Source of the DNA: Mesorhizobium sp.
Lineage (GTDB): Bacteria > Pseudomonadota > Alphaproteobacteria > Rhizobiales > Rhizobiaceae
DNA: 64,000 nucleotides
Assembly: GCA_004020875.1 (NCBI GenBank)
Contig: SAPZ01000004.1
Location: forward strand, 248,001 to 312,000
Reading direction: 5' to 3'
This document shows positions 47,103-56,293 of the stretch, piece after piece (positions within the stretch are counted from its first letter, which is position 1; each line of letters starts with the position of its first letter). A program made the translations under genes and the position numbers. The notes beneath the pieces were generated by a model that saw nothing but the letters and a program-made list of their open reading frames with translations, was not told where the DNA came from and ran no database searches.

Positions 47103-47633
47103 GTGACATCAACGCATGGCCGTCACGACAGGGAGGCTGAGATCGGCACCGGGAACAAGCTCGATTTTGCTTCGTTGCTCGACGATCTGATCGTCGCCTC
47201 GGAGAAAGGAGAGGAAGAGGGCGCCCGGCCGTCTATCCCGTTCGACTATCTGTCCGTTGCCGATGAACTTCATTCCGGCCGAATCAAGGTCGCGAGCGAA
47301 AGTGTCGCCGCCGAATATCGCGAGTCCGCCGCCGACCTTGCCGCGGAGTTCACCGCGATGCTCGACCAGGCAAAGCTGTCGCTCGCGGGCGAAGAGCAAT
47401 GGCGCGAGGAGCAGCTGCCGTCAATCGATCCCGAAGCCATAGCCGGCGAGCTCGGCCTCGACCATCCAGCGAAGAATGCCGATTTCGGCCGCATCCGGCG
47501 CAATTTCGCTTTCGCCAACCATCCGGATCGGGTCGCGCCGCATCTGCGCCAGCGCGCCATGATCCGCATGCAGGTTGCCAACATGCTGATCGACGAGGCG
47601 AAGCGGCGGGCTTTGGCCGGGGCGCGCCGCTAG
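47103..47633 (+). CDS. J-domain-like HPD protein
   Basis: 176 aa from GTG 47103 (ORF opens with TTG 47055). C-terminal region DFGRIRRNFAFANHPDRVAPHLRQRAMIRMQVANMLIDEAKRR carries HPD after a basic helix, as in DnaJ J-domains; the helices before and after are shorter than usual. The N-terminal half is acidic and lysine-poor. Could be a co-chaperone with DnaK, but the J-domain is degenerate. Confidence 0.7.
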   Translation: MTSTHGRHDREAEIGTGNKLDFASLLDDLIVASEKGEEEGARPSIPFDYLSVADELHSGRIKVASESVAAEYRESAADLAAEFTAMLDQAKLSLAGEEQWREEQLPSIDPEAIAGELGLDHPAKNADFGRIRRNFAFANHPDRVAPHLRQRAMIRMQVANMLIDEAKRRALAGARR

Positions 47634-47754
47634 CCGCGCAATTCACGCAAAAAAGGCGAAGACTGCGGGCTTGGAGAAACTTCGGCCTGTGTTTTATGCT
47701 TGAATAATTTCCTCCCCGCGCTGCCCCGCGCAAAACTCCCGCCGGAGAAACCCC

Positions 47755-48822
47755 ATGCATAAACGCCGCCTCGGTCGGACCGACCTCCTTGTTTCGCAAA
47801 TCTGCCTCGGCTCGATGACCTGGGGGCAGCAGAACACCGAAGCGGAGGGCCACGCGCAGATGGATCTGGCTTTCTCGCGCGGGGTGAATTTCATCGACAC
47901 GGCCGAGCTTTATCCGATCCCGCCCAAGGCCGAGACGCAAGGGCGGACCGAGAAGATCATCGGCACCTGGATGAACACCAACCGCAACCGCGACAAGGTC
48001 ATCCTTGCCTCGAAAGTGGTCGGCCGTACGGCCAACGCGTGGTTCCGCGGCGATCGTCCCTCGAAGCTGGTGCGCGCCGACATTTTCGACGCTGTCGAGA
48101 AGTCGCTGGCCAAGCTCGGCACCGATTATATCGACCTCTACCAGATCCACTGGCCGGACCGCGACATTCCGTGGGGCTCGAATCCGACGCGCGTCGGAGC
48201 GGTGGCGCGTCGCCCAGATGCGGCAGGCACTCCGGGAGAAGAGACCCCGGTTGCCGAAACGCTCGCCGTCTTCGAGGAACTGGTGAAGGCCGGCAAGATC
48301 CGCCATCTCGGCCTCTCGAACGAAAGCTCCTGGGGCGTCATGCGCTTCGTCTTCGAAGCCGAAAAGGGCACTGGTCCGCGCGTCGCCTCGCTGCAGAACG
48401 CCTACAATCTCGTCAACCGCACCTTTGAGGTGAACCTTGCCGAGGTCTGCGAACGCGAGCAGATCGCGTTCCTTCCCTATTCGCCGCTGGCCCAGGGCTA
48501 TCTCACCGGCAAGTATGACCACGGTGCGCGGCCGCAGGGTTCGCGCTCCCAGCTCTTCAACCGCGGCCAGCGCTATGAGACGCCGAATGCAGCGGAAGTG
48601 CTGCTTCAATACAATGAGCTGGCACGCTCCTTCGGCATGGAGCCGGCGCTTTTTGCCAATGCCTATGTGACAAGCCGCCCCTTTGTTACCGCGAACATCG
48701 TCGGCGCGACCACGATAGCGCAGCTCGACATGGCGCTGTCCTCGGCCGACGTCGCCTGGACGGAAGAGATGCAGAAGGCGGTCGACGCCATTCACCAGCG
48801 CGTCGGCAATCCGTGTCCTTGA
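47755..48822 (+). CDS. Aldo/keto reductase (Tas-like)
   Basis: 355 aa TIM barrel. MHKRRLGRTDLLVSQICLGSMTWG, catalytic Asp/Tyr/Lys/His region NFIDTAELYPIPP...VILASKVVG...IDLYQIHWPDRDIPWG, and NADP-binding C-terminus NIVGATTIAQLDMALSSADVAW. Closest group is Tas/YghZ-type NADPH reductases. GGAG precedes the ATG. The next gene begins 34 nt downstream. Confidence 0.95.
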   Translation: MHKRRLGRTDLLVSQICLGSMTWGQQNTEAEGHAQMDLAFSRGVNFIDTAELYPIPPKAETQGRTEKIIGTWMNTNRNRDKVILASKVVGRTANAWFRGDRPSKLVRADIFDAVEKSLAKLGTDYIDLYQIHWPDRDIPWGSNPTRVGAVARRPDAAGTPGEETPVAETLAVFEELVKAGKIRHLGLSNESSWGVMRFVFEAEKGTGPRVASLQNAYNLVNRTFEVNLAEVCEREQIAFLPYSPLAQGYLTGKYDHGARPQGSRSQLFNRGQRYETPNAAEVLLQYNELARSFGMEPALFANAYVTSRPFVTANIVGATTIAQLDMALSSADVAWTEEMQKAVDAIHQRVGNPCP

Positions 48823-48856
48823 GCGGAATCGATTGAAAAACAAAAGGGGTGGAGAG

Positions 48857-50122
48857 ATGGCAGAGTTTCCGATCGAGGCCGTGCGCGGCCGATTTCCGGC
48901 GCTTTCGCTGACCGATGAAGGGCGCCGGCGCATCTATCTCGACAATCCCGCCGGCACGCAGGTGCCGCGGGCCGTGGCGGATGCGGTGTCGCGCTGCCTG
49001 CTCTCGACCAACGCCAATCTCGGCGGCTTCTTCGAAACGACGGTCGCTGCGCAGTATGTGGTCAACGCGGCGCATGCCGCGATGGTTGATTTCCTCAACG
49101 CATCGAGCGTCGAAGAGATCATCATCGGCGCGAACATGACGACGCTGACCTATCACATGTCGCGCACGCTCGGCCGCACGATGAAGCCGGGCGACGAGAT
49201 CATCGTCACGCGTATGGATCACGAAGGCAATGTCTCGCCCTGGCTGCAGCTTGCCGAGGATCTCGGCCTGGTCGTGCGCTTCCTGCCGTTTGACGAGCGG
49301 AGCTGGCAGGTGGAGGAGGTGGCGCTGAAGGCCCTACTCTCCGACAAGACGCGGCTCGTCGCGCTGAATTATGCCTCCAATCTCACCGGCTCGATCAACC
49401 GCGTGAAGGCGCTGACCGCGATCGCCAGGCAGGCCGGCGCGCTGGTCTATGTCGATGCCGTGCAATTCGCGCCGCATGGGCTGATCGACGTTCAGGCGCT
49501 CGGCTGCGATTTCCTGATCTGCTCGGCCTATAAGTTCTTCGGGCCGCATTTGGGAGTATTGTGGGGGCGCCGCGACGTGATCGACGGTCTCAAGCCTTAC
49601 AAATGCCGCTGCTCGTCAAATGGGCTGCCGGAGCGATTCGAGCTTGGCACGCCGCAGATCGAGCTGATGGCCGGGCTGGAGGCGGCAATCGACTATTTCG
49701 CCGATCTCGGCGCGGCCGCCGGCGAGACCGGATCGCGGCGGCAGCGGATCACCAAGGCTTTTGAGGTCTCGATCGATTATGAGAATGCGCGGACCCGGCA
49801 ATTGATCGAAGGCCTGTCCGATATCGAGGGGCTGGTCATCCGCGGCATCACCGATCCGGAACGTCTTGCCGAGCGGGTGCCGACCGTTTCCTTCACGGTC
49901 GAGGGCATCGCGCCGGAAACGATCGTGCGGCTGATGAACGCCGAAAACATCTTCCTGTGGTCAGGCCACAATTATGCGTGGGAGATCGTCCACCAGCTCG
50001 GTATCCCGGCCGAGCAGGGCGTCGTGCGCATCGGCATTGCCCATTACAACACGGCAGCCGAGATCGAGGAGACGCTGGAAAGCGTGCACCGTGTGATCGC
50101 GATGCTGCGGCAGCAGCGCTAG
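48857..50122 (+). CDS. Class V aminotransferase-like protein (SufS-family homologue, CsdA/TIGR01976-type)
   Basis: 421 aa PLP fold. NPAGTQVPRAVADAVSRCLLSTNANLGGFFETTVAAQ, GDEIIVTRMDHEGNVSPWLQLAEDLGLVVRFLPF, PLP lysine in FLICSAYKFFGPHLGVLWG, and C-terminal LWSGHNYAWEIVHQLGI. It lacks the SufS cysteine loop and resembles the TIGR01976 group annotated as cysteine desulfurase-like. Reaction unknown. Shares CTAG with the convergent deacetylase stop. Confidence 0.88.
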   Translation: MAEFPIEAVRGRFPALSLTDEGRRRIYLDNPAGTQVPRAVADAVSRCLLSTNANLGGFFETTVAAQYVVNAAHAAMVDFLNASSVEEIIIGANMTTLTYHMSRTLGRTMKPGDEIIVTRMDHEGNVSPWLQLAEDLGLVVRFLPFDERSWQVEEVALKALLSDKTRLVALNYASNLTGSINRVKALTAIARQAGALVYVDAVQFAPHGLIDVQALGCDFLICSAYKFFGPHLGVLWGRRDVIDGLKPYKCRCSSNGLPERFELGTPQIELMAGLEAAIDYFADLGAAAGETGSRRQRITKAFEVSIDYENARTRQLIEGLSDIEGLVIRGITDPERLAERVPTVSFTVEGIAPETIVRLMNAENIFLWSGHNYAWEIVHQLGIPAEQGVVRIGIAHYNTAAEIEETLESVHRVIAMLRQQR

Positions 50123-51147
50123 TCTTTCTTGCCACCGAAGCCGGTCAGGAAGGCGGTGAGATTGTCGCCGAGCGCATCGCAGAGATAGCCGCCTTCCTGG
50201 ACGATGACCGTCGGCAGTCCGAGACCGGCGATCGCTTCGCCGATGCGCGAGAAGCCAGGCGTCGTCACCGACAGGCCGCCGAACGGATCGCCTTCGAAGG
50301 CGTCGAGGCCGAGCGCCACCACAAGCGCCTCCGGCGCGAAGGCGCGGATGCGCTGAGAGACTGCGGCAAGCGCTTCGAGAAAGGCCGCGTCCCCGGATTT
50401 GCGCGGCAGCGGCAGGTTGAGATTGTAGCCGAGGCCGGGGCCTTCGCCGCGCTCGTCGGCATGTCCCCAGAAGAACGGGTAGAAGCGCACCGGATCGGCG
50501 TGCATCGAGACGGTCAGCACGTCGGGGCGGGCATAGAAGATGCCTTGCGTGCCGTTGCCGTGATGCAGGTCGACATCGAGGATGGCGACGCGGGCGGAAT
50601 TCCTGCGCAGCACCTGTGCCGCGACGGCCGAATTGTTGATGAAGCAGAAGCCGCCGGCGACATCGGCGAAGGCGTGATGGCCCGGGGGGCGGCAGAGTGC
50701 GTAGGCCGAAGGCGCGCCGGCCATCACCGCTTCAGCGGCTTCCACCGCGCTCCAGGCGCTCCACAACGCGCTGTTCCAGGTCTCGGCCGAGATCGGGCAG
50801 GCAGTATCGGCCATGTGGTAGCCGGCCTGGCCGACCGCCGAGGCCGGATAGGAGCCGCTGCGTGCGATCGGATGGATGTTCGGAATGACTTCAGCCGAAG
50901 CGCCTTCGATGCGCTGCCATCGCGTGAAAATATGCTCGAGGAAGTCGAGATATTCAGGCGTGTGCACCGCCGCGATCGGGCCAAGCCCGTGATTTCCTGG
51001 ACGTTCGACCGTCAAACCGGCCGATCTTGCGCCGGATAACAGTCTCTCCACCCGCTCCGGCTTTTCCGGGTTGGGCTGCGGTGCGCCGCTGGAGAGGAAA
51101 GCCTTGGGATCATGACGTTGCTGCTCCTCGGCGTAGAAGGCTTTCAT
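50119..51147 (-). CDS. Acetylpolyamine amidohydrolase (HDAC family)
   Basis: 342 aa. Zn ligands D193 and H195 in AILDVDLHHGNGTQGIFY and D282 in ALGLDAFEGDP; charge-relay H157/H158 in RPPGHHAFADVAGGF; Y321 in EGGYLCD. Numbering and length are near-identical to the Mycoplana ramosa acetylpolyamine amidohydrolase, so deacetylation of acetylputrescine/-spermidine is the best assignment. Last gene of the four-gene operon, 2 nt after GNAT. Confidence 0.9.
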   Translation of the reverse strand: MKAFYAEEQQRHDPKAFLSSGAPQPNPEKPERVERLLSGARSAGLTVERPGNHGLGPIAAVHTPEYLDFLEHIFTRWQRIEGASAEVIPNIHPIARSGSYPASAVGQAGYHMADTACPISAETWNSALWSAWSAVEAAEAVMAGAPSAYALCRPPGHHAFADVAGGFCFINNSAVAAQVLRRNSARVAILDVDLHHGNGTQGIFYARPDVLTVSMHADPVRFYPFFWGHADERGEGPGLGYNLNLPLPRKSGDAAFLEALAAVSQRIRAFAPEALVVALGLDAFEGDPFGGLSVTTPGFSRIGEAIAGLGLPTVIVQEGGYLCDALGDNLTAFLTGFGGKKD

Positions 51148-51149
51148 CG

Positions 51150-51644
51150 TCATTCCTCCGGCGTGTCGGCAAAGGCGAAGAAGGCATCACCGAAGATCTT
51201 CTGCACCTGCTCGTAGCTCGACCAGCCGATGCCCAATTTCTCATAGAAGGCCTTGGCCGTTTCATTGTCGGTGTCGACGGACAGCCTCAGATACACGCCG
51301 CCAGCCGCGCGGCATTCTTTCGCGACGCGCCGCAGCAGCTTTTCGCCGACGCGGCGGCCGCGAAAACGGTCCTCGACATAAAGGTCCTGCACGTAGACGC
51401 CTGGCCGGCCCCTCCAGGTCGAGAAGATCGGGAAATGCAGGCAGAGTCCGGCGAACTCGCCGCCGACCTCGGCAATCAAGGTCGAGAAGGCGGGGCTGGC
51501 GCCGAAACCATAGCGGCGGAGATCGTCGGGCGTGGAGGTGATTTCCTGATGCGCGCCGATGTGGGTGCCGAGACGCAGCAGCGCGGCATGGATGGTCTCG
51601 ACGTCGTCGATGCGGCCGGGGCGGAGGGTGACCGGTGCCGGCAT
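51150..51644 (-). CDS. GNAT N-acetyltransferase
   Basis: 164 aa from ATG 51644. GNAT motif A-B: LYVEDRFRGRRVGEKLLRRVAKECRAAGGVYLRLSVDTDNETAKAFYEKLG. Acetyl-CoA pyrophosphate loop is RGRRVG. The N-terminal DVETIHAALLRLGTHIG may set substrate choice. Given its operon, acetylation of an amine or polyamine is plausible. It starts 13 nt after the aminotransferase stop. Confidence 0.92.
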   Translation of the reverse strand: MPAPVTLRPGRIDDVETIHAALLRLGTHIGAHQEITSTPDDLRRYGFGASPAFSTLIAEVGGEFAGLCLHFPIFSTWRGRPGVYVQDLYVEDRFRGRRVGEKLLRRVAKECRAAGGVYLRLSVDTDNETAKAFYEKLGIGWSSYEQVQKIFGDAFFAFADTPEE

Positions 51645-51657
51645 CAAAATACCTTTC

Positions 51658-53040
51658 TCAGCCTTCCACCGGCAGATCGAGCTCCTGCGCCAGCGCCTCC
51701 AGCGAGTCGCCAATGATGGAGATCATCTCGCCGATTTGCTCGCGGGTGATGATCATCGGCGGCGCCACCATGAAATTGTCGCCGTCGACGCCACCCTTGA
51801 CCTTGCGGCCATAGATGATCAGGCCGCGCGCGTAAGCGTGATCGAGCAGGCGCTGCGTCGCCTTGCTGGCCGGGTCGATCGGCTTCAGGGTCTCCGGGTC
51901 GGCGACCATTTCCGCACCGGTGAGCAGGCCCTTGCCGCGCACATCGGCGATGAAGGGGAAGCGCTTTTGCAAGCCCTTCAACTCCGCCATCAGAACGTCG
52001 CCCATGGCGGCGGCATTGGCGATCAAGCCGAGCCGATCCATCTCACCGAGCACCGCGAGGCCTGCGGCGCAGGCCAGTGGGTTGCCTGCATAGGTGTGGC
52101 CGTGCTGGAAACCGCCGGAGGCCAGCAGAGGCTCGACGAGGCGCATCGACGCGGCAAGGGCGCCGAGCGGCGCATAGCCGGAGCCCAGCCCCTTCGAGAG
52201 GGCGACGATATCAGGCCTGCAGTTCCAGTGATCGCCGCCTAGGAACTTGCCCGTCCTGCCCGCGCCGCTCATCACCTCGTCATGGATCAGGAGGATGCCG
52301 TAGCGGTCGCAGATCTCGCGGATGCGCGGATAGTAGCTGTCGGGAGCGACAAGGGCGGCCGTCGCCGCACCGCCGATCGGCTCCATGATGAAGGCCAGAA
52401 CACTTTCTGGGCCTTCACCCTGGATTTTCTCCTCCAGCATGTCGGCATAGCGGATACCGCGCTGCTCCATCGAGAGATTGTCGCGGTCGCGCCAGGCTGT
52501 CGGCGCCGGCACTGTCGGCATCACCCGCATCATTGGTGTGAAGGTTTCGGCCAGCGCATCGTCGCCGGTGACGGCAAGCGAGCCAAGCGTCCCGCCATGA
52601 TAGGAGGGGAAGCGGGCAATCACCTTCCAGCGCTTGGGTTGGCCGGTGGCGACGGCCCACTGCCGGGCGAGCTTGATGCAGGATTCGGTCGCTTCGGAGC
52701 CGCCGGAGACGAAGAAGATGCGGTCCATGCCTTCAGGCAGTTTTCCGGCCAGCGCCCGCGCGAGTTCTTCCGCCGGCTCGTTCTCGAAATGCAGCCGGTA
52801 GGCGAAGGTGGTCTTGTCCATCTGCCGCTTCATGGCATCGAGCACGTTGCGGTTGGAATGGCCGATATTTGCGACCATCGGCCCGCTCGAGCCATCGATG
52901 AAGCGGCGGCCGTCCGTGGTCCAGAAATAGATGCCGTCGGCACGATCGACGAGCGGCCGGCGCAGGCTGGACAGATAGAACAGATGCGATGGCGGCCGCG
53001 CTTCGGCTTCGGGGGCGGGCTGGACTTGCGGTTTCGACAT
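51658..53040 (-). CDS. Class III (omega/aspartate-family) aminotransferase
   Basis: 460 aa PLP enzyme. Signature LIHDEVMSGAGRTG (D254 region) and PLP lysine K283 in PDIVALSKGLGSGYAPLGA; N-terminal VDRADGIYFWTTDGRRFIDGSSGPMVANIGH. Transaminates amino groups, often beta- or omega-amines such as putrescine or beta-alanine. It begins 1 nt after the amidase stop, so coupled. Confidence 0.93.
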   Translation of the reverse strand: MSKPQVQPAPEAEARPPSHLFYLSSLRRPLVDRADGIYFWTTDGRRFIDGSSGPMVANIGHSNRNVLDAMKRQMDKTTFAYRLHFENEPAEELARALAGKLPEGMDRIFFVSGGSEATESCIKLARQWAVATGQPKRWKVIARFPSYHGGTLGSLAVTGDDALAETFTPMMRVMPTVPAPTAWRDRDNLSMEQRGIRYADMLEEKIQGEGPESVLAFIMEPIGGAATAALVAPDSYYPRIREICDRYGILLIHDEVMSGAGRTGKFLGGDHWNCRPDIVALSKGLGSGYAPLGALAASMRLVEPLLASGGFQHGHTYAGNPLACAAGLAVLGEMDRLGLIANAAAMGDVLMAELKGLQKRFPFIADVRGKGLLTGAEMVADPETLKPIDPASKATQRLLDHAYARGLIIYGRKVKGGVDGDNFMVAPPMIITREQIGEMISIIGDSLEALAQELDLPVEG

Positions 53041-53041
53041 G

Positions 53042-54682
53042 TCAGGACTTCCCAAGGTAGCGGTCGAGAACATTCTTGGTCACGCGTTCGACCATCGCGT
53101 CCTGCCTTAGCAGGCCGGCGACCCATTCGCAGCTTCCGGCATGGAACACCTCGCCCTTGCCGCGCGGGAAATTGACGATCATGCCGTTTCCGCGCTTGAC
53201 CTTGTCGAGGTTGGCGTCGCTCGCTTCGCCGAACAAAGTCTCGGCGGTGAAGCGGCCGTCCTCGTCGGTGAGGAATTGGTCCTCGATCGGGATGTCGGCG
53301 CTTTCCTCGACCTGGCTCGCCATGCCGACCGCCAGAACCTGCAAGCCTTCCGGCGCGCCGCTCTCCGCGCTCGGGTGGGGCAGGCCGCCGCGGATCTCGA
53401 AGTCGAGGCCGTCAACCTCATAGCCATAGACATGGCTGTCGACTCCGAGCAGGTCGCCATAATAAATGCCTGTGCCGGCGAAGGCCCAGTGCTCCGGACG
53501 ATAGACGGGGAAGCCGCGCACACCGCGCGGCGCGCAACCGCCCCAGCCGGCATAGACGCCTCGCGTTGCATTGAGGCCGAAGGTGGCGCTGCCCGGACGG
53601 CCGATCTCGGGCGCTTCCCAGGAATTGGTGGCGCGGGTCACATCGCCGCCGCGATAGGCCGGGTCTTCCGCGCGCGCCTTGTATTTGTAGCAGACCTGGC
53701 GGCGGCCTTGATCCTCCAGCCTCGTCTGCCACATGAAATTGCCGGCGAAGCGCGCCGCATGTCCGCCGCGATCGACATAGTTGTCGACCGCGTCGCGCAT
53801 CTCCCAGGTCCAGTATTCATCGTGCCCTACGAAGACGACGCAGTCATAGCCGTTGAGGATTTCGGGCGAGAAATGGAGCTCGTGCTGGCTGGCGAGATCG
53901 ACCTGATAGCCGGCGCGTTCGGCGAAGCGGAAGAAGAGGCTGTCATAGCTTGCCCAGCCGGAGGAGGCGTATTTCTTCGAATGGCCGGTGGCGAAGGCCC
54001 ATTCCATGTGCGGATAGCGTGGCACGGTCTTCGGCGGCACTGCGACTTCGAGCGGCACGCGCGGCGCATCCTTGGGCAGCACGACGAAGCCGCGGCACCA
54101 GGGGCGCTGCGTCGAGACCGTTGTGGCGTACTGATCGCGATTCGGGCCGGTGATGCCCTGATAGTGGTTCGAGCCGCCCCAGGTGTTGTACGCAAGCCAG
54201 GTGCCGGTCGCGGCCACCTGCAACAGACGGCCCGGCTTGCGGCCAGGCCCGGGCGCGACGATGAAGAGATGGTGGCTGCGGATCGGATTGCCGCCGCGGC
54301 CTTCGGCCGAGAGCGTGACGCGATAGGCGCCCGAAGGCCAGTCCTCGCCGACACGGAATTCGAAAGAAGCCTCCCAGCCGCAGCCGTCGACCGAGCATTG
54401 CTCGGGCGTATCCTGCCAGCGCGACGACAGGCCCGATCCCTCGAAGACCTTGGTTTCGTCGGCGCCGTCGCGGATGACGGCAAGGCTGAAGTGCGGCGCC
54501 GTCGAACTGACGAAAAGCGTGACTGGCTCGCCCGGACGATAGGACAACCGATCGCTGTAGCACCAGATCTCGCCGCGCTCACCGTCCATGCCCGGCCATT
54601 CGTAATAATGGCCGCGCACCGCCTCTCGGCGCTGCTCGGGCGTCAATCCGAAATCGGGGAATTCGGTGGGCAATTGCGTCAA
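53042..54682 (-). CDS. N,N-dimethylformamidase large subunit-like protein
   Basis: 546 aa. Corresponds to the C-terminal half of dimethylformamidase large subunit: GTWLAYNTWGGSNHYQGITGPNRDQY, GYDCVVFVGHDEYWTWEMRDAVDNYVDRGGHAARFAGNFMW and IVNFPRGKGEVFHAGSCEWVAGL. In DMFase the active site is a mononuclear iron with two Tyr and one Glu ligands; E289 in HDEYW is the likely Glu. The small alpha subunit gene is not visible. First gene of the operon. Confidence 0.87.
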   Translation of the reverse strand: MTQLPTEFPDFGLTPEQRREAVRGHYYEWPGMDGERGEIWCYSDRLSYRPGEPVTLFVSSTAPHFSLAVIRDGADETKVFEGSGLSSRWQDTPEQCSVDGCGWEASFEFRVGEDWPSGAYRVTLSAEGRGGNPIRSHHLFIVAPGPGRKPGRLLQVAATGTWLAYNTWGGSNHYQGITGPNRDQYATTVSTQRPWCRGFVVLPKDAPRVPLEVAVPPKTVPRYPHMEWAFATGHSKKYASSGWASYDSLFFRFAERAGYQVDLASQHELHFSPEILNGYDCVVFVGHDEYWTWEMRDAVDNYVDRGGHAARFAGNFMWQTRLEDQGRRQVCYKYKARAEDPAYRGGDVTRATNSWEAPEIGRPGSATFGLNATRGVYAGWGGCAPRGVRGFPVYRPEHWAFAGTGIYYGDLLGVDSHVYGYEVDGLDFEIRGGLPHPSAESGAPEGLQVLAVGMASQVEESADIPIEDQFLTDEDGRFTAETLFGEASDANLDKVKRGNGMIVNFPRGKGEVFHAGSCEWVAGLLRQDAMVERVTKNVLDRYLGKS

Positions 54683-54830
54683 GGTGCACCTGAGATCACG
54701 AAGCCGTCATTGAGACCATCGGCCGGCCAGGCGTCAAATGGAAAGCATCGGGCCAGCAGGCACCTGCGCTTGGCGATATCCATCAAACGGACTATTCAGC
54801 TTCAGGCGACGTTTAAACCCGGGAGCCGAC

Positions 54831-55079
54831 ATGCTGCGTGTGCAAAAGGTCAAGGTCGACGACATCTATGTGCCGACGGCGCGGCGCAAGACGCTGCATC
54901 CGGAAACCGTGCGCCACCTTGCCGAGGATATCCTCGAGAACGGCATGAAGACGCCGATCCAGGTGCGGCATGACGGCAAGCGGCACATCCTGATCGAGGG
55001 GCTGCATAGGCTCGAAGCTGCGAAATGGCTGGGCGAGACCATGATCGACGCCTATCTCGTCCAAGCCAAACGCCACTGA
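54831..55079 (+). CDS. ParB N-terminal domain-only protein
   Basis: 82 aa: KVKVDDIYVPTARRKTLHPETVRHLAEDILENGMKTPIQVRHDGKRHILIEGLHRLEAAKWLGE. This is the ParB/sulfiredoxin-like N-terminal fold with the GLHRLEA motif but no helix-turn-helix, so it is not a plasmid-partition ParB. CTP- or nucleotide-linked function is possible. GGGAG precedes ATG 54831. Diverges from the DMFase-like gene across 148 nt. Confidence 0.82.
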   Translation: MLRVQKVKVDDIYVPTARRKTLHPETVRHLAEDILENGMKTPIQVRHDGKRHILIEGLHRLEAAKWLGETMIDAYLVQAKRH

Positions 55080-55080
55080 T

Positions 55081-56110
55081 TCAAGAGACCTTGGCCCTCC
55101 GCGGCTGGCGCAGATGCCTGACGCCGCTCATTTCAACGAATTTCGTCGCCGTGTCCCAGAGATAGTCGCCATAAAGGAACGGCTCGAAGGGCTCTGCGCC
55201 CTCAAGCGGCAGCGGCGCGATCTCGGCGTCTACGCGTGGCTCATAGAAGAACGGGATCGAGAAGCGCGCCTGTTTGGGCGCGATCACCCGATGCCGGGTC
55301 GCGGGCACCCGGCCGGCGGTCCAGCGCTCCAGCAACTGTCCGAAATTGACGGCGAGTGTGTTGTCGGCGGGCGGCACATCGATCCATTCGTCGGCAAGGT
55401 TTCTTGCCTGCAGGCCCTCGACACCGTCCTAGCAAGGTAACGAAACCGGAATCGGCATGCTCGCGGCCGATGATGGTCCGCATCTCGCCCTTGTGCATCA
55501 CGGAAAAGTCCGGCCCGCTCAGATCGACGCCGCAGTTCGGGTCACGTAGCGGATAGCGGATCAGGCGCAATGTGGAGATGCCGCCTTCGAAATCCTTATC
55601 GAAAACGGTCTCGGTCAGGCCAAGGCCGCGCGCGACCGAGCGCAGCAGCGCGCTGCCGACCTTCTCCATCGCCTTGTAGTAGCCGGCGGCAGCCTCGCGC
55701 CAGCCGGGCAGGGCGCTTTCCGGCGGGAGCGGCGTGGCCTCGCAGAGGGGATCGCGGGCATCCAAGCTGGAGGGTTGCGTCCGCGCGTCGGCGATGTCCG
55801 GCCCCATATCGATGCCTTCCTTATAGGAGACGGCGCCCGGCTGCAGCGGAAACCAGCCGCGGTAGACATTTTCCTTGGTGCGGTCGAAATTCCAGCGCAG
55901 CAGCTTCTGCTTTTCAGCCTCGGGCAGCGAAAAGATCGCGAGCAGCCGCGCCCGGTTCTGCCGCGTCAGCCAGTCGTCGCCCGGAAAGTTGCGGATCGCC
56001 ATGAAGCCGATGCCGGAGGCCGCGGCCATGATCCTGGAGTCGGTCTGGTCGCGGGCGGGCGAGGGGGGACCGAACAAGGGTGCGATCGCGATCGTCTCGA
56101 TGTCGGCCAT
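55081..56110 (-). pseudogene. Frameshifted 2-oxoglutarate/Fe(II) dioxygenase (isopenicillin N synthase family)
   Basis: Two minus-strand frames read through as one protein. From ATG 56110 (MADIETIAIAPLFG) to REHADSGFVTLL (Fe ligands H218 and D220), then the frame shifts near 55426-55432 and continues as DGVEGLQARNLADEWIDVPPADNTLAVNFGQLLERWTAGRVPATRHRVIAPKQARFSIPFFYEP, which has the distal Fe His and 2OG-binding RxS. The first frame runs on as unrelated text to 55241. Net change is +1 (or -2) base. Either a real inactivation or a sequencing error. Confidence 0.85.
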
Positions 56111-56293
56111 CAATCTTCCTCCCGTCGGACGCGGCAAGCAGGACGCGGCGGCCGGCGATTGTCAATCGCAGGCGACGGCGCGTCATTGGGCCACCGCATC
56201 AGCGCTGGCGATTGCATCCCATCAATGTTTTTTGTTTGACCCGGTCGGGTCGGCCACTACCTTGCCGGGATTTTCTCGAGATGGGTATAGGTG

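Noticed and set aside
53141..54973. 610-codon plus-strand frame opposite the DMFase-like gene
   Set aside because: Antisense shadow; the opposite frame holds conserved DMFase text.
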